Notes under the pieces: generated by a model
What the model was told of the DNA's origin: nothing
Seen by the model: only the letters and a program-made list of their open reading frames with translations
Databases searched by the model: none
Program-made: the position numbers and the translations under genes
Part shown: positions 37,040-49,904 of the stretch, in pieces
Numbering within the stretch: position 1 is the first letter of the stretch
Layout of the letters: the number at the start of each line of letters is the position of its first letter
From: Eopsaltria australis
Lineage: Eukaryota; Chordata; Aves; Passeriformes; Petroicidae
DNA length: 64,000 bases
Reading direction: 5' to 3'
NCBI GenBank assembly: GCA_034509425.1
Contig: JAVTVJ010000076.1
Coordinates: 5,208,001 to 5,272,000 of the forward strand

Positions 37040-37275
37040 CTCTTACTTCATAGACTCACAGGACAATTTATGTTGGAGAACATCTTTAAGATCATTGGGT
37101 CCAACTGTTGACTCAGCGCTGCCAAGTCCACCATGTGCCCCAGTGCCACATCTACATGTCTTTTAAATACTTCCAGGGATGGTGACTCCACCACTGCCCT
37201 GGGCAGCCTGTTCCAGTGTTTGACAATATTTTTGGTGAAGAAATTTTGCTTAATATTCAATCTAAACCTTTCCTG
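37040..37275 (-). mobile_element. CR1 LINE 3' end, antisense
   Basis: A minus-strand frame (37048-37260) reads through HWNRLPRAVVESPSLEVF and then KRHVDVALGHM, the conserved C-terminal segment of CR1 ORF2. On the plus strand the blocks are CATAGACTCACAGGACA (decayed 3' tail), AAGATCATTGGGTCCAACTG, CTTCCAGGGATGGTGACTCC and GGGCAGCCTGTTCCAGTGTT. This is a short 5'-truncated copy of about 235 bp. The open frame is 70 codons and has no independent start or function. It is better preserved than the CR1 at 2428-2946. Confidence 0.94.
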
Positions 37276-40200
37276 TACTTTCCATGCATGTCAGATACCA
37301 GGTGAATGATGAGAAAGGGAAGAAAGAGTTCAGTGTGAGTGCCCGTCTGGATGGTTTTTCTAAAAAATCCTGAACATATGTGCATTCCCAATCTTTGTGA
37401 GTCAGAGATCAGCTTCCTCTGATATGCTTTACTTAACTTACCTTGCAAACACTCCTTTTTCACAAGCTTAGATTTATTTTTGATTCCTCCTCTGTCTCAG
37501 TAGAGATACCACTTACCGCCTTGGGTTTACAATGTCTCTTTGACAAATTGCCTGCAAGTTGCACAGTGAAGTGCTGAGACTAAAATCACCTTGTGAATCT
37601 AGCACAAACAGGTTAGCCACTTTTTCCTAGGATGAATCCTGAGAGTGCCAGTGGATCTGAGACTCTCACTTTATTGTCTGTTGTCTGTCAAATGCTTTCT
37701 GGCAATAAGAGGCTTTGAGAGTGCTCCAGCAGCTCAGTAAAGGAGTACTCTGCAAACCTTTGAGGACTTTGTCTTATTTGTGAGGTGTCATTGCTTGGCA
37801 ATAGATGAGCCTTAAAAGGTCTTGCCATGCTCTTGGGATTCCTATTGTTTGACATCCCACCTCAAATCATTATGAAAAGTAGAAAAACATTAAAGTAAAA
37901 CTGAAAGTGATTTTTCTTACTGAAATGCAAACTTTATGAAATGGTTTACTTGGAAAAATAAGAAGTGAAATAATAACAAACTCTTAATTAGCTCAGTCTG
38001 ATTCAAATTTAAGTCTGCTTTCACATCTCAGGTAGAGTGAAGGCTCTGAAGCCTGGGTAATTCTTCGGGTGATTTTCACAGATCACACAGCTATGACCCT
38101 GTCCTTTAGAAAGGTCAGTCCTCAGGCTTTGCTTTCCTCAAATAGGATCATAACTTGTAGTAAATCTGCCAAACTTTTTCAACTAAAACGAAATTCATCT
38201 CCATCCACTTCCTATAAATCCTACATCCTCACAACTGAGTCAATCAAGGCATCACTCCTGTGCTAGCAGAATCCTGCCTGACACTGAATTTATCTTCATT
38301 AGAAAAGGATTTCCTTGCCTGTCTCCGTGGGATCTGCGGGTTGGGTGGGCTCAATTACATTTGGTGTCTAGTCAACTACAAGCAGATCTAACTTTCAATG
38401 AGAGCAGAAAAATGTGGTTTGGGCCTGGATATGGAATGATCATTTACTATCTTAGATGAAATTCATCCTCCTGAATGATTTGAACTTTGTTAACTGATGT
38501 CTGAAGTTCAAGGCATGTGGTAGAGGCTGAGTGTAAGACATAGAACTTCTAAAAAATATTGAGTTGTCTTGTAGAGAAGTGTAACATTCCTGGATTTGTT
38601 CTTTTGGCTAGTTTTCAAAACAATAATTCTATTTGAGGAAGTGTCATTTTGGAGAACCTAATGCAGAATTTTATCCTCAGCTTGGGTCATTAGTTATCTA
38701 CTCGATATTGCCCCTCACTCAAAGCATTAGATAAAGCCTTTTATTGGACCTCAGTAGATTGCCAAAGGGTTTTGGATGATCTGACTTAGAATTCAACACC
38801 TTTTATACACCATTGTGTCATCAAATGAATTTCTTAAAAAAAGGGAAAACCATACAGGCCTTGCTTTAAAAAACAGAACAAGATTAATAGTACAAATCTA
38901 GTGATGAAAAGTCAATAAATAAGCCAAGATAAAAGGAGGAGATAATAATAAACATCTGTGTAGAAAACAGAGGCTTTGGTGATTAAAGGCCAGAGCATGC
39001 ACACAGCAGGCACTTACTATAGGGGTTTAGAGGGTAAAAAAACTAATTAGTGGAATGGATTAAGAGGCCAAGGGCAAAAGCAAAATAGTAGTGTTGACTG
39101 CAAGAATAAGGATTAGATCATGAATGTAGTAGTGCTGTTGATTCTGTTACTTTTAAACCTGTGCCTTTGAAACTGATTTGGCACACACAATATTGTGTTG
39201 TATAACTGATAAGCTGCTGAACCAGGACCTCAACCTTCTCTTATTCAGGGAACACAAAAGAAGGAAACAGGCCTTCTCCAGATAAGCTTATTTTCTATTT
39301 TGTGTTTTCATTTATAAAATATCCCAGAGAGATATGAGTTCTGAAAAAAATACTTGGATATCTTTTATTTATGTAAGGCTCAATACTGACTGAAGTTTTG
39401 AATGATCTGTTTAGCTCTTACTATATTCAACAATACTTCTAAGTGATTATACATGTGCATTTTTCCTGTTTCCCAGGTGCAGCAGGATGTGGTACAGGAA
39501 TATGATTATTTATGAAGAATTGCAGCAAGGCAGAAATTCTTAACACTAAGTAAAAACAGTGCTATGAGTATGGCTAAAAACCCAGACAAGGTATGCGCAG
39601 GCACTCAGGAAAGCTATCAAACACCTTTACCCTTGTTGTCTCTATCATTTTTTTCAATATAATCATACAGGTATTGCAATGTTAGAAAAGAAAGACAGAA
39701 AAAATATTTGACTTTATGATACTGAAGCCTTCTACTGTAACATAACTCCTCACATATATTTAAGCATTTACTAATGTATTATATTAATTCATTGTCTTTA
39801 TCCAGACATAATTATAGGCAACACTCTTTTCAAGTAGCTATAAAATTTGCAGGCTAAATACAATTGTAGGCAGAAATCAAAAGCTGGGAGAAAGAAATAA
39901 ATAATGAAAAATATGAGGGGTAACGGGGAGCTATTTAAGAATGCTTTGGTAGGTACCAGAAAAGCTACAGCCACTCTGGAGAAAGAAAGTCACACTGGTT
40001 AGAAATTATGTAAAAGAGAGCAGTTGCATGACAAAAAACAAAAAAATGTATTATACATTTCTTGTGATAGGAGTAATAAAAATTTGGTATGGAAATCCAT
40101 GCTATAAGGACCAACTTATGTCTATTAGAAACAATAATAACATGAGGAGATACTTTCATCCAGATCCCAGTAGAACAAGGTATAATTAGAGAAAAAAATG

Positions 40201-40339
40201 CAGTCTTTGTCTTGATATTGTGTGTACAATTATCAGTAAATGACTGGATGTTCAATAAATATATTGGTTTTATCTGAAGAACAAACGTATCTGAATAGTG
40301 TCACATGGAGAGATGATGAAAGCAATGAAAGCATTCTCA
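37276..40339. other. Intergenic stretch, no gene recognised
   Basis: About 3 kb of AT-rich sequence without recognised repeats or coding regions. Confidence 0.5.
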
Positions 40340-40930
40340 TGCAATTTATGACCAATAATTTAAAGGATATGGCTAAGGATCTCTCTGGGTTGTTGATGAT
40401 TTTTCAATAAGCCTTGAAATGCTGTAAAAGCTCCAACATTCTGAAAGAAGCAAATGTTTCACAGTTTGTGTTAAGAGGCTAAATTGGTCAACTTTTCTCA
40501 GTTACAGGTTCATCATCATAATGCTAGTTCCTAGAGAAACAGCAATATATCTCATATGTATTAAAAGGTTAAAGAACCAATATAATTATTCTGAAAAAAC
40601 TTAGAAAAAAATCTTTGAAGAAGCATGCTTGGTAGGTAAAGCACGTACAATTCATTTATTCTGTACAGATTTCTCTAAGGCTTCTGACTTGATTCTGAAG
40701 AACATATTTATGAAGAAATTAGAATGATATAAGAACAGCCTGCATAAGTTCTGTAAAACAGAAACCAGCTAATCCTGGGCTTTTACTATAGGAGTTACTG
40801 TCTATCTGGCCTTTTTTTTTTTAGGATTCAGTTCCTGGCATGTGCTTTGTACTGTTTTCAGAGACTTGCAAGGATACAATAAATCCTAGCAGCATTTGCA
40901 GTGAATCTCACTGGTCTAATTAGTGAACCT
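40340..40930 (+). mobile_element. Ancient amniote CR1-type LINE, reverse-transcriptase region
   Basis: In sense orientation the blocks AATTTAAAGGATATGGCTAA, the TTTTCAATAAGCCTTGAAA block, GAAAGAAGCAAATGTTT, ACAGATTTCTCTAAGGCTTC, TGACTTGATTCTGAAGAAC, AGAAATTAGAATGATATAAG and GGATTCAGTTCCTGGC follow the ancient amniote CR1 consensus. They encode, in the intact element, the RT segment with DFSKAFD, a KxLEwY block and SVLGP. All frames are broken by shifts and stops. It belongs to the same broad class of ancient LINE as 18290-19100, but in the opposite orientation. An internal T run (about 40812-40822) is probably a later expansion. Confidence 0.75.
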
Positions 40931-41819
40931 TCTCTTTATTGCAATAAAATGATATAATAAATAGCAAAGAATATTTTTTTAATTTGGATTTTCACAGCAA
41001 ATTTAAAAAAATTAAGAATAAATGCAATGCTTTCAGAAAACCTTACTTTTGCATCACATTAGTTACATTTACTGTGAGGAGTTAGATACAGTTTAAGCTA
41101 AGAAAAGGTTAGATATGTACTCTCAGGTTTTGACTGAAATATGAAGAATGTACATGTTCTTCAATCTGTTTGTAGAGCATCAATCAAACAACAGCTTTTA
41201 AAAGTGTTGCTATTACAAGTCTTCAAATTATTTTAGGAATATTTAGGTCAACAGGTTCTTTTCACATCAACCGAGTTATTGCCTATTATGTGTTAGCAAG
41301 GCAACAAGCTCAAAACAAGCCAACCAAAAAGTTATATTCACATGCTTTATTTGCTGAGATAGATTTTATATATCTGAACCCAAAATATTTTTGTAGTATA
41401 ATGGAACTTCCTCATTCAGCTGTAAATGTGTTTTCTTGAGCTCTAATGAAGCAGTTAATCAAGTCTGTTTACTCATCTATAGAACATATATTCCTTATAT
41501 CAGCACGTAGTTTCATACATATAATTGCATGTATTCCACATTCACTGAATAGTTACTGATATAAACAAAGATATTATGGTAGGGTCTTTTTTTTTTTTTT
41601 TGTACTACAGGCAATTCAAATTCAAATGCCTAAGAATAGGAAGTGAGTACTAAGTAGAATTCATATATCAAAAAAGAGCATGTAAGTCCTTCATTCTCCA
41701 CATACAAATTTGAAATCAACCTCTCCATTTATGTCACTACAATTGGATGTTTGAAAATCTAGGTATAATTTCGCTTTTTTACAAAAATAATCACAAATCA
41801 ATTAATGGAAATTTCAAGC
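40931..41819. other. Intergenic stretch, no gene recognised
   Basis: AT-rich; T run at 41587-41600. Nothing recognised. Confidence 0.5.
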
Positions 41820-42362
41820 TGTGAAGTTGGGCTGGGATGAAAAATGGAGAGTAAGGAAATTTTTTTGGGGGCTATAGTCCCATCCTGAGTATTGTTACCA
41901 TTTTAATAACCTCCACTTTTTGTGATATTTCCCTTGGGTCGAAGACAATATTTTGCACGTGAGAAGTTAACATATAAAGTGAGGCACAGCCAGGACAGCT
42001 GAGCCCAGCTGACCAATGGAATATACCAGACCATATGTTATCATGATCAGCATATAAATTTGGGGAAGAAGAGAGGATGTACACAGTTCATTTGGAGTGA
42101 TGGTGTTTGTTTTCCCAAGTCACCATTCTACATGGTGCCCTGCTTCCCTCAAGATGGCTGAACACCTGCCTGCCCATGGGAAGCAGCGAATTAATTCCTT
42201 GTTTTGCTTTGCTTGTGTATATGGCTTTTGCTTTAGCTATTAAGCTGTCTAGATTTTATCTAAGCCTGTGATTTTTTTTTTGGCCTTCCGATTCTCTTTC
42301 CCATGTCACTGTGGGGAGGAGTGAGAGGGGCTGCATGGGATTAACTGGGGTTAACCATGACA
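41820..42362 (+). mobile_element. Near-complete LTR, family Z
   Basis: This 543-bp element starts near TGTGAAGTTGGGCTGGGA and ends GGGGTTAACCATGACA, the termini of a common avian LTR. In between lie a CCAAT-type box (42011-42019), a TATA box (TATAAAT, 42053-42059), the AAGTCACCATTCTACATGG block, AAGATGGCTGAACACCTGCC, TGCCCATGGGAAGCAGCGAA, the TTGTTTTGCTTTGCTTG block and CTGTGGGGAGGAGTGAGAG. Part of U3 is shortened relative to the copy at 22845-23170. The bases beside it (CAAGC left, AAAAC right) do not form a duplication. No retroviral coding sequence adjoins it, so it is probably an old solo LTR. Confidence 0.85.
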
Positions 42363-45059
42363 AAAACCATGTAACTAAAATTAGTATTTCTGGTCTAAAG
42401 GTGGTACACTCACATGCACACATGAGCTCTTCATCTAACATGAGACAAAGCAGATAAATCTGAGACAGAACCATTTCTATTATGCTTTCTGTCTTGAGGA
42501 GCAGGAGTCTCCAGATATATCTGTACTTGATGTTTTTACCATACTGACACTCTTGGTGACAGAATGCTCACAAGAGAACAGTGAAGAAAAGGTGATTGAA
42601 AATTGGCTCATTTATGGTAATTTTAATTCCCTGAAGTATGTAACATGTTAATGCTTAAATACTCCTTTGTTTATATCTGGTTGACCACCTGGACAGTATT
42701 ATCTAAGAAAATGTGAGGAAAAATAGAGCCATTCCTTTTCTTGTTTTTAGACTGAGTTGGTAGTGTAAAATTTGGCTGCATATTCTTTTCTTGGAACCTC
42801 ACCAGATGTTACCACAAAGCATTTTGACACTGGTATAAATTAGTCACAGGATGCACAGTCTGTGTTCTAACAGTGTTTGTCACCTCACGGCAACAGGGCA
42901 AGGGAGGAAGGGCAGTAGAGTCTCCAGCCATGGATAGAAACAGGCCTCTCCCCTCAAGAGTTCATCTGGTAAAATAAGTAGCTTGTCTGTTTCTGAGGGG
43001 AAATGGCAAAGGATTCATAAATGGGAGAAACTTACCTTGAGAGTGTGATAGAGGCCCTGACAATAAAGTACATATTAGCAAAAAAAAATCTACCTTTATA
43101 CTTTGAAAGGCTTTTGAAAATATTAATTTTATATATTAGAAAAAATGACTTCTACTGCTACCAACACTTTGCCAAATAGGTCCTTCATGATCTTTCTCCT
43201 TTTAGTTTAAGAAATATTTACTGAAAATCACAAAAAGGCAAACACATATTTTTCTCTCGGTAACATTTGCAGAGAAATTCCGAGACACTACAGAGACTAC
43301 AGTGCCTTGACTGAAGCTGTTGCCATTACTATTCTCTGAAAGTAACAGCCACTGCAGAGTTAATCACTTGATTGCCATTTAGAAATGCCTCTAGAGTAAA
43401 ACCAGTATGGCTGAACAAACCAAAACAGATGCCAGTACTAACTATGTGCCACTACTCTTTGTCCTTTTTCCTACCTTGGCCCAAGACAGAGGTAGTTTGC
43501 CACCAGTCTTTTGGGGGTGTTGCAAGTACAAAATGGGTAGTGGGCACTGAGTAAAGCTTGCTTTGTGTTTATTTCATACTAAGTACTTACTGAAGCTTCC
43601 AAAAGCTAAAGAACATCTGGAACTTTTCCAAAATTATTCTCAACTTCTCTGGGTCACAGTGTCAGAGAGGTCAAGCCACTCAAGTAATTTTTAAGACACA
43701 GCTTATTTCTAAGAGACAGAAAAATCATTCATGACTTGCTTCTGTGAACTGCAGGAGCACTGTCATCATTTATACCTCATTTTCTTGAGTATCACAGTGT
43801 TACTCACAGTACAAGGGTCCACTCCCAAGCCTCAGAAATAACTTTCTCTTCAATTTCAGCAATTGTGTGGCTATGTTTGGAGTTTTTGATCCCTAGAGGA
43901 TTTCATCCCTTTTAGAGAATTCAATCTCTGATTAATGTTGCATTCTCTGCAAATAATTCTGAAAAATTTTCTTAGTGATCTGTCTCCTGAAGAGGAATTA
44001 GGCACCAGAGATTAAGCATGGATGTGTCTCTGTCTTTAATTACACTGTGTCAGTTCTGATGCCTAAATGAAAACATAGTACCATTTAAAATCCAATGTTG
44101 TTTTTTCCCAAAACTTTTATGACTATGTCTTCTCCTTTCTTTTGTGGAGCTCAGAGATGTTATAAGACAATCAATTCACTGTAGGCACCTACTAATAGTA
44201 CCACTCGATCAAACAGAAAAAAAACCACAACAACAAACCCAGACCTAACTCCAAACTAAAAATAGACAGAGATCCTGAAAGTTTTTGTGGTGTATTTCCA
44301 GTCTTGTTTACACATGCATAACTGCTTCAGGCCCAGGGAGCTAAACTTTTAAAGGGACACAGTTCTCAAGAATTTTACTCAAGAAAATAGTTCATATTGA
44401 CTCCCTTGTTAGTTGATAGTTATTCTAAAAAGACAAGATGCCCAAGAAGAGTAAATCAGAATAATTTTCAATTTTGCTGAAACAATTCTATAATAACTTG
44501 CAGGAATGGGTATTTGGTTGGGTTTTGCTGTTGCTGTTAGTAACAGTCTTTGCATAAACAAGGAAGATAACACACTGTAAAAGGTAGTAAGTGCCACAGA
44601 CAAGTAATATATTCAATCCAGGTAGTAAGTGCCACAGACAAGTAATATATTCAATCCAGACCTTTCAAATTAAGACAGGGAAAGAAACTGATGAGTCCAG
44701 CTTCTATTTATCACTAAAGGTGGTCTCCATATTACCTAATACTAATAATATAGCTGTCTAACTTTATCTGTCTAAAACCTGTCAAGTCTGAGCTAGTCAT
44801 CCAAGTTCCCTCTGCAGCAAATGGAAAGGAGTGGCTTCATGCATAAGGTGATCTATGCCAGCCTAAGATAAACATTTAAGGTAGAAAGATGGGATAATGT
44901 AAGGTGGAAAAGAGGTGAGATGCATCATTCTCCGGACAAATGTGTCTTCCTTTTATCAATAAAGGTCACAGAGACAATCTGGCTAGACTTGACCCACAGG
45001 CAGGTAATATTAGATGAGAGAAATCCTACCTGACACTATGGCTCTTGAGAAATCATATT
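42363..45059. other. Intergenic stretch with a 38-bp tandem duplication
   Basis: No gene recognised. The only clear structure is the perfect 38-bp tandem repeat at 44583-44658. Confidence 0.5.
44583..44658. repeat. Perfect 38-bp tandem duplication
   Basis: The unit that starts GGTAGTAAGTGCCACAGACA and ends ATATTCAATCCA is present at 44583-44620 and 44621-44658 without mismatch. Confidence 0.96.
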
Positions 45060-45150
45060 ACTTTCCTATGACTGTTTGCACATCCATAAAACGGGGCATA
45101 TAATATATCCCTATATCAAAAATATGTTGTAAAATTTGTTTCATGGTAAG
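45060..45150 (+). mobile_element. Possible MIR-like SINE remnant
   Basis: CATCCATAAAACGGGGCATA followed by ATATATCCCTAT and ATGTTGTAAAATTTG recalls the MIR core (CATCTGTAAAATGGGGATAATA ... GTTGTGAGGATTAA). The match is short and decayed. Confidence 0.35.
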
Positions 45151-47298
45151 TCTTTATGACCCTTGAGTAAAATGCAGCATAGGGATTGTACAACATATCT
45201 GTCTAAGGGCAAAAAGTGCAAATTCAATAAATTTATATTATCACCTTTTTGTAAATACGTAGGTTTTACATGCAGCATCCCACCTTGAGCCTTGTAAACA
45301 GGTCTCAAAAAGCTGAAAAGATGCACAGCAAATGTGCACAGTTAAATAAGTTTGGTGATTGTCAAGCTATTTCTATTAGGCTGTAATAGGCTTGGTATCT
45401 AGGTCATGTTTTGCTCAGAAAAGAATGAGAAAGAGCTTTAAATGCACTTTTCATCTCAGCAGAATGACCCCATATGAATGCAAAATTGAGCCAGGGAAAG
45501 CTGTTAATCAGAGATTAAGCTCCAACAAATAAGTTTTTTGCCAATAATGTCTGTGGTCATCTACTGTGATGTGTTCAATAGGATCATGTTTTGAATTAAA
45601 ACCCAGTCCTTTCCTGTTCTATCTCTTTTAGGAGAATGCTGACATACCACAATTAGAAATTGTGCAAGGCTTTAGGAAAAAAAGGGGCAAACTCAGAGCT
45701 TCAGGTATCACATCTTGTTCTCTGCTTATGAAGTATTAACTTTGAGTGGGTTTATGGAAACTGTAAAGTGAGAAATGGTCCACAGGAAAAAAGTGGTGAA
45801 GTAAAGGAGGAATTTGGGTTCCTGCCTGAAGTCTCACTTCTTATCGAAATACTTGTCTATTTGCTGCAAAAGGAAAAGAAAATAGGCTTCAGTTTTTCCT
45901 CTTTGTTATTGCATTAAATCATCACTATTATGGACACAGATAATGTAGTAATCAAACCTCAAGGAGTGAAGTGATGTTTTCTACTCAGTAGAAGGTAGAT
46001 GAGATAAAGACCAGCTGTGGCAAGCCTGTGGTGCTGACCCAGCAAAGCTTGGACCAGCTGCAGCAATGAAGCGTCTTGGTAATTCTTCCTTTCTGGATCA
46101 CATAATTCAGGTGACATTTGTTAAATGCACAGAGAATCTGCAGGAGGATGAACATAGAATGCATGTTGATTTTTATCTTACCAGTTAATTCAAGGAGGCA
46201 GCCAGATCCAGCAGGCCAGACGCTCACATTCCTGGAGAGACACCAGCACACTCAGCGAATAGGCAGGAAGAGTTTGTCTTTGTTAGTCTGTGGAAAGGTC
46301 TGATTCTTGATGTTTTGAAGCTGCCATCCTAGAGAGTCTGTAGCCTCCTTCCTACCCATCTCTTGACCCCTTCACCTTGTAGGGAAATCCATCTTTCCTT
46401 ACCAGCTTTTCTTCCTCCAAAATCCTCAAGGTGTTAACTGTTAGAATCTTTACTATTACATTTCTATCTGTATTTTTCCTTTTCTTATCTTCCATGGATC
46501 AAGCTCATGTGCTTTTATCACACCTTGTTACAATTTCCTTAGTAAAACTGAGTCAAGATCACACAGCTGCATGAAACCAGTGCTTGATCATGGATAGCTC
46601 AACCTCTGGGTTCAGAATTACACTTTAAATGACCCTGATTAAAACTGAAATGTTTGACTCTTACATATTTTGTTACAACACTCATGTATCTTAAAAGAAA
46701 ATGTAAGCATGCTGTGTATACCCTATATCTGACTCATCATGCTGGAGAATAAATGAATTTCTTGTTCTGTTTCTTTCTAATTATTGCCTTGAGCTACTGG
46801 AAAGGGTTCCTAATGATGCATGAGCAGACACCCACAGTATTCATTTACCAACTTGATGAGAAATTTCATGGAATATAGGGGACTAAACTGAATCCCTGAG
46901 AAGAAAGGTAATCAATATCATACAATTTGAACATTCTTTGTGTATGTGCACTGGAGATTTGGTCTGAAGGAAGGTAGATATTCTGGAATAGTCTTCCAGT
47001 AAGAAAGCCGTTTTTTTTTCACATGGATCAATATATGGTGTGTCTGTTTGTATGAGCATAAGTCTGCACAGCTCTCCTACGGGAATTCTTTCCAGGCTTA
47101 CACAATACCTAAAAAAAAAAATAACAAAATGAATGAAGTAATAACTCACTGAGGAATACATACAAACATACATGGAAATAAATAATAAAGTGCCCCATGT
47201 ATATTGACCACAACATGTCTTTTGTGGGTTTCTGGAAGACTCCATTTAAAAGAGCACATTGATTTAGGATAGTATTTAAATGTTTTATTTCAAGCATG
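45151..47298. other. Intergenic stretch, no gene recognised
   Basis: No recognised repeat or gene. Minus-strand frames of up to 120 codons (46883-47245) include low-complexity aromatic runs and no known motif. The five bases 47294-47298 (GCATG) are the left target duplication of the next LTR. Confidence 0.5.
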
Positions 47299-47410
47299 TG
47301 TCACGATCCGCTAACACAAGTGGGGCTCGTGATGGTTTGTTACTCTGAATCTCAGAGTGCAAAAAAAAACAGGGACAAATATTTTTGCTTTAATCAAAAT
47401 CAAAAGCACC

Positions 47411-47416
47411 TTTATT
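47411..47416 (-). terminator. Polyadenylation signal of family X LTR
   Basis: AATAAA on the minus strand, equivalent to 10196-10201 in the plus-strand copy. Confidence 0.65.
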
Positions 47417-47600
47417 GAGTGCCAACAACATGATTATGCAATAGAGGAGAGAGAGAGAGAGATAGGGTTTGGGGGGGGTGGGGGGGGTGCGGAAGAAAAG
47501 GGTTAATAGCTACCAGAGAATGATGAAGTCCTCTTGTCCAGATCCAATGGATTCCGTCTCATCTGTAGGGAGATCTCGTAGGGGTGCTTTTTGAGAGTCT

Positions 47601-47607
47601 CTTTATA
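47601..47607 (-). promoter_or_regulatory. TATA box of family X LTR
   Basis: TATAAAG on the minus strand, at the position equivalent to 10021-10027 in the plus-strand copy. Activity unknown. Confidence 0.65.
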
Positions 47608-47962
47608 GTCTTTTCAAAAGCGAGGGGCAGGTAACCAAGAGATGAGGCAATCCTTCCAGAGGCGAGGGGCAAATGGCCAGGAGGTGGGGGAGTAAGGCCC
47701 ATTGTTTCAGGGTGCAGGTGCAGCTGTACAAAACATATAGTCCTTGTGCAGTCCTTTCCACCTCGTTAGCCAAGCGGTCTCACAGGCGTGTGTCAACACA
47801 CCTCTGCAGCACACCTGGGTGCCTGGCAGGCACCCCACCATGATCTGGCCAGACTTCATTGTGCAAAAGTCCTTTTTCCCCTTTTAGGGTCTCTGGGTTT
47901 TCAGCCTCTGCTTCTGTAGATGGTCGTGAGGTAGACAAGGGATTTCCGTCCAGACTCTTACA

Positions 47963-49904
47963 GCATGTGCTTAAGATGAGCCAACAGCTCAGTGCTGAAG
48001 GCTACACTGTGTGTTCCAGTTAAGATTGTTAGCTTTCTTAGTACTTCTATAGATTTTTTATGAAATGTAGGTGTGAGAACATATCACGATAAAATTTTCT
48101 GTTTAATTTCGGTGCTTTGGAAAATCTGACTACAAATTTTTACTTAGTAAGTCGGTCAGCATTATTTTATAACTAAATTTGTAGTTTCTCTTTAATGCTT
48201 CTAGAATATCCTTTTAGTAGTCATCTGAATGACAAGGTATCTGTTCTGATTATGCTTGAGGGATTGAGTCACTGTAACATTGGATATGAGACATAGAGAT
48301 GTTCAGTCTTAACCTGTGTCATCTAAGACACAGTCAAATCTGTGCCTGTTCTGAAGCCATTATAATAAGACTCCTCAAATATTTTATTTTTTTCTACTGA
48401 CTGAAATATTGTTTCCTTCATGCAACATGATTCTCAACATTAATGAAATGATCAGATATTACAGTTCTTCGAAAGAACAAAAACTTCTCTAAGAATGAAT
48501 GCAATGCCAATATTTATGATCAGTGGTCCAATATAATTCTGTTGCTAGACAACGGTGCCTTGTAGTCCTTTAGCTTCCATCAGTCTGTTTCCTTCATCTT
48601 TGCCTTTCTGGGGCCAACAGTTCTACCACTGTGGCACCAAAAGGACCTTGCCTGGCACACTGAACAAGGCCAAGGCAGAGGTCTGGGATGTCCTTGGCTC
48701 CTTGTCCATGGACCATGTCCCAGAGAGGAGAGTATTTTACTGGCTGTGCATCATGTTAAGATGGGCTTTTAATAAAAACTTTCAATTTACCTGTACAAGT
48801 TTGCTTGACTGATGTAATTTTAATGCCCAGAGGCCTCAAATCTCATGGAGCTGAGAAGCAGGCCTTTTTACTTCCCAGCAGCATAATTTACTCTCATAAT
48901 GTAGCTTTTTTCAGCTAATACTAAATAGCTCCATTCTGTCTACCATTTTTTCATCAGATTGAATCACAAAGGGTAAACTGGAGTTCAGAGAGTTGCAGGT
49001 AAAATGTTCCTTGAAAGATTATCTTGATGGGTCCAAAAACAAAAGGAGCTATTCAAACTTTCTAGTTGTAGAAAGCTTGTATCATATGACAACATTTTTT
49101 TAGAAGCTACCTAAGCAGAGATCATTCCTTTTTGACAGTCTTCTTCTATTTGCTGCTTTCCATGCATGATAGTGTGAGCAGAAAAAGAGTGGGCGTATTA
49201 AATGACACTTAGGATATTTCCTAGCTTACAACTTCTTCTCCCAGAAAGCCTTTATCTCTGACACCAAAGTTCCTGCACTGAATCACACTCATTAGGAATC
49301 TAAACAGGCTAAATATGTACCCACGGTGAAATAGCATGAATATCCCTTTTAATCCTCCAAGAATTAAAATTGACAATCCTATGACATTGTCATGCATGTT
49401 TTGGAATAAATTTTATTTATTATTTATGTTATTAATTCAGAGAACTTATAGAGAAGGAAAAGGTGGAGAAAAAGAACTTATCTCACACCACAATACAATT
49501 CAGTGGCCCAACTCATGCAGAATTGTCAGTGATGACATTAAAGATTAGCCCTCTAATAGCAGATTAACTACTTGTGAAATTAGAGCATTCAGGGACATAT
49601 TGCCAACTACCACTCTGGCTATTGACATTAATCACCAGATTTTAAAATGATATTTCAGAGCACTGTTTGACCCAACCTAGCTAGAAATAGATGGAAAATG
49701 GCAAATAGTTGACTAAAGATTCCATGAGAGTAAATGAAGAACCCTGAGGAAACTTTACCATAGGATTTCAGACCTGGAATTTCTTCTCGCTGTGCTTGCC
49801 ATAATTTTTCATAAGGAAAATTTGATTAAAGAAAGAGCTGCAAAATCTTTTGATGAGTAAAGAAAATGCTTTCCATTGAGAAATCAATATGCATAACTTA
49901 TCAA
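47963..49904. other. Intergenic stretch, no gene recognised
   Basis: Starts with the right GCATG target duplication. A plus-strand frame at 48555-48812 is followed by an AATAAA-containing stretch near 48768, but no protein family is recognised and no exon structure is evident. Confidence 0.5.

Larger units (their letters stand above)
47299..47962 (-). mobile_element. Complete solo LTR, family X, with perfect target duplication
   Basis: This 664-bp LTR reads on the minus strand from TGTAAGAGTCTGG at 47962 to the GATCGTGACA end at 47299. It is flanked by identical GCATG copies at 47294-47298 and 47963-47967, a 5-bp target-site duplication. Its TATA box (47601-47607) and AATAAA signal (47411-47416) lie at the same places as in the copy at 9667-10312, and by eye most of the two copies is identical with scattered substitutions and small indels. 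Near the R/U5 side it has expanded GA repeats (about 47446-47462) and two G runs (about 47469-47488), where the other copy has shorter CT/C runs. No proviral interior is present, so it is a clean solo LTR. Confidence 0.94.

Noticed and set aside
48555..48812. 85-codon frame ending near an AATAAA-type signal, like a terminal exon
   Set aside because: AATAAA is frequent in AT-rich DNA, and no homologous protein or upstream exon was recognised.
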